Source: Chloroflexota bacterium
GTDB lineage: Bacteria > Chloroflexota > Anaerolineae > Ardenticatenales > Ardenticatenaceae
DNA: 12,289 nucleotides
Assembly (NCBI GenBank): GCA_003520455.1
Contig: DOUV01000373.1
Coordinates: forward strand, 1-12,289
Reading direction: 5' to 3'
Shown here: positions 7,280-12,289 of the stretch, in pieces
Layout of the letters: the number at the start of each line of letters is the position of its first letter
Numbering within the stretch: position 1 is the stretch's first letter
Translations under genes and position numbers: made by a program
Notes under the pieces: generated by a model
Told to the model about the DNA's origin: nothing
What the model saw: only the letters and a program-made list of their open reading frames with translations
The model's database searches: none

Positions 7280-9004
7280 TCAGAACTGCTCTTGCCGGTA
7301 TGACGGTTTCGGGAAGATAACCTTCACCGGCTGGCGGTAGACCGCGTGGTTGATCAGTAGTTCGCCTTTACCCAGACGGGTCATGGCCATTTTGAGGTCG
7401 TTGTCCAGGAAGCGGTAATCTGGCTGGCCAACTTCCTGCGCACCAGTACGACCGAGAATTTTGGTGGCGCTGTTACCCGTCACCCGACCATGGACGGCGC
7501 TCATGAACTGCTGGGCCGAGATCAGAATGACACCCAGCGAGCGGCCGCGCTCGGCAATATCCAGCACCTGCTCGGTAATCGGAGAAGTCCTGGTGCCGCT
7601 TGGGGCGTATTTGTTAAGCTCATCGACGAAGAAGATGATCTTCTCCGGCATCTCGCTCTCCTCGATGCGGTTCTCGACTTCCTCTGCCTTCAAGGCGTAG
7701 ATGGTACGGAGGAGGTCACCGAAAACCAGCGTTTGCTCTTCATCCTTGAGCTTAGCAATATCGACCACGTATGTGTACCCACCCCTAATGTTGGTGATCT
7801 CGTCGGCCAATACCTTTTCGTTGCTCTTTCGCGAGTTAACAAAGATCCCGGTCTGCCGCGTTTCTACCAACCGCCGCAGGTGGCGGCGGAACTTGCCCAC
7901 CGAGGAGGGTCGATTGTCGCCAAAGCCTTTGCTTTTGTTCTCTTTGGGGTCGAAGAGGGGTAGACCATATAGGAGATTTTGCCAGCTACGCACGTTCTGG
8001 AATGCTTTGTCGCCGCGTCCTTCCAGGCCCTGCATGATGTCGCCAATAATCGACTCCATCGTGTTGGTCGGATCCGAGACGTTGGTGAAGAGCAGGTCTA
8101 GCTTATCAGCGGTGCTATCTAGATCGTAGGCATAAAGAGTGTAGATCGGAGGCTCGATGAAGCTGTTGAGCTGCCCCTTGGGACCTCGGGGCAGCAAGTA
8201 GCGCACGTTGCTAAACGGCTTTGGCTCCAGACCCAGTGCTTCCCACATCTCTTTTTGCTCGGGGGGCAGCTCTGGACCGCGTTGATCAACCATCAACAGG
8301 TCGCCTTGCTTGACGTTGAGAATGATCACCGCAATCTTGTCGGGTTCATCCGCTGTCTGGAGGATAGACTGCAGCAGAAACATCGCGTAGCTGGTCTTGG
8401 TTGCCAAGCCACTGATGCCCGAAATGTTGACGTGCGCGGATTCCGGCCCCAAGACAAATTTGCGGTCCAGGTAGGCGACGGTGGACGCGCCGTTGCTCAT
8501 CTTGATCAGGCCGGCAGGAACGCGATCAGCCGGATCCATCTGGTCAATACCGAGGGCAGTCTCGATTCCGGCCTTGTCGGCGAAGTAGACCAGTCGCTCG
8601 CTGGGCACAGGCATGTAGATATCGCTATTGTTGCTCAGCACATTTGCCGATGCGACAGTCGTCCCCTGGCGATTGGTATTGGGTTGCTCGTTGAGCTGGC
8701 CGAAGTTGCTGGAGATAAAATTCGCCAGGTGATTCGGAGCATCAGTACGATGCTCCAGCATCGTTACCAGGCCATAGGTACGGCTGGGCGGTTCGCCAGG
8801 CTGGTTGACCTGCTCCACCGCCACAATATCAAAGGGGTTGACGATGACGTCATCGGGCAGCCAGAAGGCGAATTTATCGGAAGTGATGGCTTCCCGCTCG
8901 GTGGCCGAAGTACGGCCGACGGCCTGAGGCACTTCGTTGGGTGAGCTAGCTCCATCGGGACGAGCTTCGCTGCTCACAGCAATCGGAATGGTCGCATCAC
9001 TCAT
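7280..9004 (-). CDS. HerA-like hexameric ATPase (FtsK/HerA superfamily)
   Basis: This 574-residue protein resembles HerA, the DNA-translocating ATPase that works with the NurA nuclease on DNA ends. An N-terminal beta-barrel-like segment (KFAFWLPDDVIVNPFDIVAV, YGLVTMLEHRTD; about 44-90) precedes the P-loop GISGLATKTS (196-205). Walker B is IIFFVDELNKYAP (Asp 461, Glu 462). Later come ERGRSLGVILISAQQ (486-499) and the C-terminal GKGELLINHAVYRQPVKVIF (546-565). The P-loop lacks the usual Gly before Lys (TKT instead of GKT). I chose the ATG at 9002-9004, because GGGAGG lies 10 nt upstream and it starts 20 nt after the nurA-like stop. An upstream in-frame start near 9160 would overlap nurA by over 130 nt and adds sequence unlike HerA. 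It is the second gene of the operon. Confidence 0.85.
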   Translation of the reverse strand: MSDATIPIAVSSEARPDGASSPNEVPQAVGRTSATEREAITSDKFAFWLPDDVIVNPFDIVAVEQVNQPGEPPSRTYGLVTMLEHRTDAPNHLANFISSNFGQLNEQPNTNRQGTTVASANVLSNNSDIYMPVPSERLVYFADKAGIETALGIDQMDPADRVPAGLIKMSNGASTVAYLDRKFVLGPESAHVNISGISGLATKTSYAMFLLQSILQTADEPDKIAVIILNVKQGDLLMVDQRGPELPPEQKEMWEALGLEPKPFSNVRYLLPRGPKGQLNSFIEPPIYTLYAYDLDSTADKLDLLFTNVSDPTNTMESIIGDIMQGLEGRGDKAFQNVRSWQNLLYGLPLFDPKENKSKGFGDNRPSSVGKFRRHLRRLVETRQTGIFVNSRKSNEKVLADEITNIRGGYTYVVDIAKLKDEEQTLVFGDLLRTIYALKAEEVENRIEESEMPEKIIFFVDELNKYAPSGTRTSPITEQVLDIAERGRSLGVILISAQQFMSAVHGRVTGNSATKILGRTGAQEVGQPDYRFLDNDLKMAMTRLGKGELLINHAVYRQPVKVIFPKPSYRQEQF

Positions 9005-9014
9005 GATCTTGGTT

Positions 9015-9020
9015 CCTCCC
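9015..9020 (-). promoter_or_regulatory. Shine-Dalgarno that fixes the HerA-like start
   Basis: GGGAGG on the minus strand lies 10 nt upstream of ATG 9002-9004, in the 20-nt gap after the preceding TAA (9025-9027). This supports the 574-aa start over the longer in-frame alternative. Confidence 0.75.
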
Positions 9021-9024
9021 TTGT

Positions 9025-10176
9025 TTACACCGCAAGCTGGCTCAGTGCTTGCTGCAGTGAACGCGGCCAGCGGATCATGCCCATCAACACGTCTTTCGAG
9101 TAGAACCCGGTCTTGATGGTTTGCTCTGCCAAGAAGATTGGGTAGAGGTGGCAGTGCCAACGGGCATCGCGACCATACGGGGTTACATTCCGCTCGGCGA
9201 CGAGCGCACGCGATAGAAGATCGATCAAGTCAGCGTCCACTGGCTTTTGGTCTGGTGTGGGCAGCTCGACTTTGACCACTCCCATCAATGGGTAGTCCAC
9301 CTGCTTCTGTTCCCTCAGGCGGACATACCAGAAAGCGACCTTGCCGCCGTGAGCGCTGAAGGCAACCGTTCGACAGGCGTACGGTAAGCCAGCCAGGATG
9401 CTCGTAATATCTTTCCGCGCGCCACGCCTTCGCCCAAAAAGGAATTCCGGGTCCTTCCGGAAGTTCTTGGCGACACCGATCATGAAGGGCGTCTTGATAA
9501 ACTCATCTAGCTTGACGGCGCCGTCGAGGATCAGCCAGGTCTCCTCGCCACGCAACCCGTCAGTCACGTCAATCACCTGGATTTCGAGCTTATGCATGCG
9601 GTTGCGCGCAATTCCACCGGCTCGCGTCCGCAGGTTCTCAATCGTTGCCTCGCCCGGCGTTGTGGCGTTCTTCTCCGTCGTGTCAATGACTTCGAAGTAA
9701 CCATCTGGGGTATCAAGCTTCTTGAGGGCCTGCCACAAGGTATCGGACACGCCCAGTTCCCCACGTGGTAAGAGCAACAGGATGCGCTGGCGCGTCCCAA
9801 GCGGGCGCACGTTGCCACCGTCGTCCCGTTGCATGACCGCTGCTCCAATTTGAGCCAGCTCGATTGGAAACGAGCGGTTTCCTTCAATGCCGGTGGCAAG
9901 ATAGTAGGTGCGCAGACTGCCATCGATGAAGAAACGGTAGAGATGGTTTTGTGGACGGTACAGAGGCGGTGTTGGACGGTAAATGTTGCGCGGGTCGGGG
10001 GTGGGTGTCTCAAGGAAGTCCGTCACCTGGCGACTGTCCGCGTTGATAAGCATATCCTCGATCTCGTCCTGGTCCGGACGTAGGAGGTCCTCGACGGCAC
10101 CGCCCACAGCCGGCAAGATATCGAGGTTCTCATCGAGCATAGCCAGTACTGGGTTGAGAAAGTCTAGTAACCTCAT
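9025..10176 (-). CDS. NurA-domain nuclease
   Basis: This 383-residue protein resembles NurA, the RNase H-like, manganese-dependent 5'-3' nuclease partner of HerA. Signature positions visible are the FFIDGS strand (Asp 85, Gly 86, Ser 87), Glu 106 in the following strand FPIELAQIGA, the second acidic strand LILDGAVK (Asp 218), and KTPFMIGVAKNF (229-239). Near the C-terminus are HCHLYPIFLAEQTIK and GFYSKDVLMGMIRWP. The N-terminal ~75 residues are helical and less familiar. The start ATG at 10174-10176 has GGAGA about 8 nt upstream. It is the first intact gene of the operon, with HerA 20 nt downstream. The gene pair itself supports the call, since HerA and NurA are almost always adjacent. Direct sequence identity to archaeal NurA is probably low. 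Confidence 0.78.
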   Translation of the reverse strand: MRLLDFLNPVLAMLDENLDILPAVGGAVEDLLRPDQDEIEDMLINADSRQVTDFLETPTPDPRNIYRPTPPLYRPQNHLYRFFIDGSLRTYYLATGIEGNRSFPIELAQIGAAVMQRDDGGNVRPLGTRQRILLLLPRGELGVSDTLWQALKKLDTPDGYFEVIDTTEKNATTPGEATIENLRTRAGGIARNRMHKLEIQVIDVTDGLRGEETWLILDGAVKLDEFIKTPFMIGVAKNFRKDPEFLFGRRRGARKDITSILAGLPYACRTVAFSAHGGKVAFWYVRLREQKQVDYPLMGVVKVELPTPDQKPVDADLIDLLSRALVAERNVTPYGRDARWHCHLYPIFLAEQTIKTGFYSKDVLMGMIRWPRSLQQALSQLAV

Positions 10177-10321
10177 TTCGTGTCTCCGTTACCAGAAACA
10201 GTATTAAGGCAAGCTCCACAGCGGTCTTGCAACGAAAGCATTGGCCGAGCCTGGAGAATCGGTGTGGCCTCCTCTCTTTAAATCCAACTAAGCCAACCCT
10301 TCGATTATTTGTCCTTGGCCA
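10177..10321. other. leader region upstream of the nurA-like gene, no clear promoter
   Basis: This stretch should contain the operon promoter if transcription starts after the helicase remnant. TTGCAA followed about 20 nt later by TAATAC on the minus strand is the nearest match, but the spacing is too long to trust. No gene is seen. Confidence 0.35.
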
Positions 10322-10567
10322 TCACCAAGTCGCTCCATCCAAGGCATTTCGAGTGCGGAGAAAGCCGACGATGCACTTCGTACGGCCGCCATTAGCCGCG
10401 AAGGCTACCATCCCCGCCGCAGCCACCCGCACCCGCCCTGAACTAAAAAAGCCCACGCCTCGATCATAACGCGCAGCGTGGGCCAGGGCCGGCACGAAGA
10501 AATCGGCCACCAGGTCGGAGGAGGAGGTATCCATTGTCGGTGGCAACGACAGGTTCGTCAGCAACAC
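10322..10567 (-). pseudogene. N-terminal stump of a PLD-nuclease/helicase protein
   Basis: From the GTG at 10565-10567 the frame reads LLTNLSLPPTMDTSSSDLVA, then DFFVPALAHAARYDRGVGFF, then SSGRVRVAAAGMVAFAANGG. I recognise this as the N-terminus of large proteins that pair a phospholipase D-like nuclease domain with an SF2/SNF2 helicase. The similarity stops after GGR (about 10382). The remaining 19 codons to the TGA at 10322 look unrelated, and nearly all of a protein normally of about a thousand residues is gone. The stump has the same orientation as, and lies just upstream of, the nurA-like gene. This suggests it was once the first gene of that operon and was removed by a deletion ending near 10382. 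The recognition is from memory of the family pattern. Confidence 0.65.
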
Positions 10568-10799
10568 GGTGACCCTGGCCTCGACAGTGGCTCTGCCGGT
10601 TGCGATGCGCAGCGCCACAAGCAGGAGAGAAATTAGAGCGGGCGATCAGCCCGATTGAGGTTTCTACTGGTGTGACGCCATTCTATCATGGGAACTGTCG
10701 TCAGGGCAAGGGGTATGACACCGTTTTTGGTTGAAATTGTGGGTGGTTTGGGGACGCAACCCGCCAGCATGCTCGACAGGCTATGGTCGTTACTTGAAG

Positions 10800-10946
10800 A
10801 ACTCCGTCGGAGAGAAGAGAGAGTGCTCGCGTGCACGCACCCCTCGAAGCGCCCTTGTTCGTTGGCTGCCACACTGTCGCGGCCTTGCCGGCGAGAGAAG
10901 GTGACCGATCGAGGAAAAGATCGAAGATAACGTCAGTGTCAAGCAA
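10800..10946 (-). pseudogene. PIN-domain toxin (VapC-like), frameshifted and truncated
   Basis: LDTDVIFDLFLDRSP is the classic first strand and helix of a PIN-domain ribonuclease, with its first catalytic Asp. It continues AGKAATVWQ in one frame and ANEQGRFEGCVHASTL in the next. Restoring one G at the run 10866-10870 would join them as VWQANEQGRFEG, so a single-base deletion is the likely lesion. After about 50 residues the PIN pattern is lost; the later acidic residues are absent. The TTG at 10944-10946 is the available start. It is a dead toxin gene. Confidence 0.65.
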
Positions 10947-10954
10947 AGCGCGCG

Positions 10955-11017
10955 TCAGGTGTACTTCTCGATCAAATAGCGGATGTGGGCGCTGGCGAGA
11001 TCATCGTCGGAAGGCAT
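10955..11017 (-). pseudogene. possible 3' remnant of the cognate antitoxin
   Basis: A short frame reads MPSDDDLASAHIRYLIEKYT and ends in TGA 8 nt before the toxin's TTG, the spacing expected of an antitoxin-toxin pair. It is too short to assign to a family and overlaps the end of the alcohol dehydrogenase fragment, so it is only suggestive. Confidence 0.3.
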
Positions 11018-11337
11018 CGGGCCTCAACACTCCGTGCACCGTCCGGCCAAACAGGATACTGTTCATGTCGAAGGTGACCTCGGTGCCAGGCAGGGCCGCG
11101 CCGATCAAGCCACAGACCCCGGCCAGCGCCCGCGAGTCCACCGTCTGGCGGAACACCCTCGGCAGGGCCGTGGTTTCAATCGAGTAGTTCACGCCGATGC
11201 CGGTGATCCGCTGGATCTCCTCGACGGCGTTGATCATTTCGGTCGCGCCCAACTCCCGCGCCATCTCCAGCCGGCTGGGTTTGATATCCACAGCAACGAT
11301 CGTGGTGCAACCGACCATCCTGTGGCCGAGCACAGCG
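11001..11337 (-). pseudogene. zinc-type alcohol dehydrogenase, internal fragment
   Basis: The fragment encodes the NAD-binding Rossmann portion of a medium-chain, zinc-dependent alcohol dehydrogenase: GCTTIVAVDIKPSRLEMARE, GVNYSIETTALP, SRALAGVCGLIGAALPGTEV and DMNSILFGRTVHGV. The N-terminal half with the zinc ligands and the C-terminus are missing, leaving roughly 110 of about 370 residues. On the 5' side it is fused in frame to a ten-residue piece of the radical SAM protein (VQGEVEVAND). On the 3' side it stops soon after HGV. It has no start of its own and is not functional. Confidence 0.8.
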
Positions 11338-11714
11338 TCGTTTGCTACTTCCACCTCACCCTGTACGCCGGTGTGTTCCTCTCGACGAAGGATTCACCCG
11401 GTGCAATCCGTCGCCACGCCATGACCCGCTTCGCGCCTCTTTCGCCTCTTTCGTGTTTCCCTCTTTCGCCTCTTTCGTGTTTCCCTCTGGCTTCTATAAA
11501 GCCGGAAGAGCCCACGCCGCTTGTATCCCGGATTCCCCAGGAGGCGGGCAATCCGCAACAGCCCGTATGGCTGTGACCACTCCGCCCAATATTGCGTATC
11601 ATAGACCGGTGGATTGATCAGAAGGGCCGTCTTCTCCTTCGGCTCACCTGACAGGTCGGAGGTCTTGAAGCGGCAAGCAATTCGTATTTTCGCCCGTTTC
11701 GCGTTTCCGCTCAT
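11338..11714 (-). pseudogene. radical SAM protein, broken second copy (5' fragment)
   Basis: This is the counterpart of the 5' part of the gene at 1217-2878. It opens at ATG 11712-11714 with a different first dozen residues (MSGNAKRAKIRIAC). It then matches RFKTSDLSGEP and EKTALLINPPVYDTQYWAEW closely. A one-base insertion near 11495 shifts the frame: GYKRRGLFRLY breaks off, while GFIEARGKHERGERGKHERG continues in the next frame through RRIAPGESFVERNTP. About 305 bp corresponding to 2228-2531 is deleted. A 29-nt piece matching 2199-2227 at 27 positions (11338-11366) then joins the alcohol dehydrogenase fragment. The cluster cysteines are gone. It is non-functional. Confidence 0.88.
11436..11488. 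repeat. 24-bp tandem repeat, copy B
   Basis: The same CCTCTTTCGTGTTTCCCTCT unit as at 2610-2653 (11445-11468 and 11469-11488), preceded by an extra 9-bp CCTCTTTCG. The array therefore differs in length from copy A. Confidence 0.85.
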
Positions 11715-11735
11715 AGCGACTCCCCTGATGGCTGA

Positions 11736-12164
11736 TCAGGCTGTCGTGCTTCCCGTTTCAGGGGGTGTATGGACAAAGCGCCGCACCCCCAACGGTTTCT
11801 CTCCAAAGTTAACCAGCAGGCAGAGGCGATAGCCCCCTTGATGGAGATACAGGAGGCATTGTTCGACATCCTCGGGCAGGATGGTGCTCCTGGCCTTCGT
11901 TTCCAGGATCAACTCGTCCGAATCGCTAGAGATGACAAAGTCCACCCGCCGTTTGGTCACCAGGACCCCATCGTACACGATCGGAATCTCCACCTCGCGC
12001 TGGGCGAACAAATCCCGTTTGGCCAGCGCCACCGCCAATGCACGTTGGTAATCCACCTCCATACAATGAACGCCCAATTGACGCTGCACATCAACGCAGG
12101 CGCCAATCACAGCGTAGGACAGTGAACCGAAATCATAACCCTTCTGGGAGCGGCGAGATGGCAT
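11736..12164 (-). CDS. GxxExxY protein, PD-(D/E)XK nuclease-like (copy B)
   Basis: This 142-residue paralogue of the protein at 2900-3328 differs at 11 positions: V18A, I24V, G51D, F54A, I68L, I77V, P79S, A94T, I100V, M140T and T142A. The putative active-site residues Asp 75, Glu 88 and Lys 90, and signature Glu 36 and Tyr 39, are unchanged, and most changes are conservative. This suggests the gene is still under selection even though the radical SAM gene 21 nt downstream of it is broken in this copy. The role is unknown. Confidence 0.87.
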   Translation of the reverse strand: MPSRRSQKGYDFGSLSYAVIGACVDVQRQLGVHCMEVDYQRALAVALAKRDLFAQREVEIPIVYDGVLVTKRRVDFVISSDSDELILETKARSTILPEDVEQCLLYLHQGGYRLCLLVNFGEKPLGVRRFVHTPPETGSTTA

Positions 12165-12188
12165 ACGGGTATCCTCATGAGTGTGCAG

Positions 12189-12279
12189 GGAACACCTGGA
12201 ACACGAAGGTCACGGAAGGACACGAAACACCGCGGAAAAATTTCGTGCCTTTCGCGCCCTTTCGCGGATTCCGTGGTCC
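12189..12279. repeat. imperfect hairpin of CACGAAGG-type dispersed repeat (copy B)
   Basis: Equivalent to 3353-3443 and also 91 nt long. The arms are 12202-12227 and 12241-12266. The arm sequences match copy A exactly, while the loop differs (CACCGCGGAAAAA against CACTGCGAAAGAA). Confidence 0.75.
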
Positions 12280-12289
12280 AACGGTCCAC

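Larger units (their letters stand above)
11367..12281. repeat. ~0.91-kb direct repeat, copy B
   Basis: This is the partner of 2532-3445, in the same orientation, and carries the radical SAM 5' fragment, an intact GxxExxY gene and the hairpin. The last eight bases of the window (CGGTCCAC) have already left the match, so the right end lies inside the window. Confidence 0.9.

Noticed and set aside
9005..9160. N-terminal extension of the HerA-like protein by 52 residues
   Set aside because: It would overlap the nurA-like gene by over 130 nt, and the start at 9004 has a strong GGGAGG site.
10633..10799. Weak frames between the helicase stump and the PIN remnant
   Set aside because: Neither strand gives a recognisable domain; the translation after the PIN motif is low-complexity Ser-rich sequence.

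Overview
The window looks like an accessory, recombination-scarred stretch of a moderately GC-rich bacterial chromosome. Its B12-binding radical SAM protein, multicopy GxxExxY protein and dispersed CACGAAGG-type repeats are what I would expect from Chloroflexota (Roseiflexus- or Anaerolineae-like). That placement is inference from gene style only, because there is no rRNA or housekeeping marker. Almost every feature is on the minus strand.

Layout from left to right. Positions 1-506 hold the 5' part of a decayed ISAs1-family transposase that runs off the left edge. Positions 772-1236 hold an HNH endonuclease gene that has lost its 5' end. Next come an intact B12-type radical SAM gene (1217-2878) and, upstream of it on the same strand, an intact GxxExxY protein (2900-3328), followed by a 91-nt imperfect hairpin repeat (3353-3443). 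Positions 3450-10176 carry a tight four-gene operon. In transcription order it reads NurA-like nuclease, HerA-like ATPase, an unrecognised 193-aa protein, and a 1072-aa nuclease-methyltransferase of Type IIG (Eco57I/TaqI-like) build. Upstream of the operon is a graveyard of fragments: the first ~60 residues of a PLD-nuclease/helicase protein, a frameshifted PIN-domain (VapC-like) toxin, a possible antitoxin tail, and a central piece of a zinc-type alcohol dehydrogenase. From about 11338 to 12281 there is a second, partly broken copy of the radical SAM 5' region, the GxxExxY gene and the hairpin.

The two copies (2532-3445 and 11367-12281) form direct repeats of about 0.91 kb, 8.8 kb apart. They bracket the whole operon.

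The operon is the best candidate for an undescribed or poorly described system. A HerA/NurA DNA-processing pair is translationally packed with a modification/restriction enzyme and an unknown small protein, next to the stump of a PLD-helicase gene in the same orientation. I read it as an anti-phage defence module in which methylation marks self and the nuclease domain and/or NurA-HerA attack unmodified DNA. It may have lost its helicase subunit. The domain assignments come from motifs seen in the translations; the defence role and the loss of function are inference.
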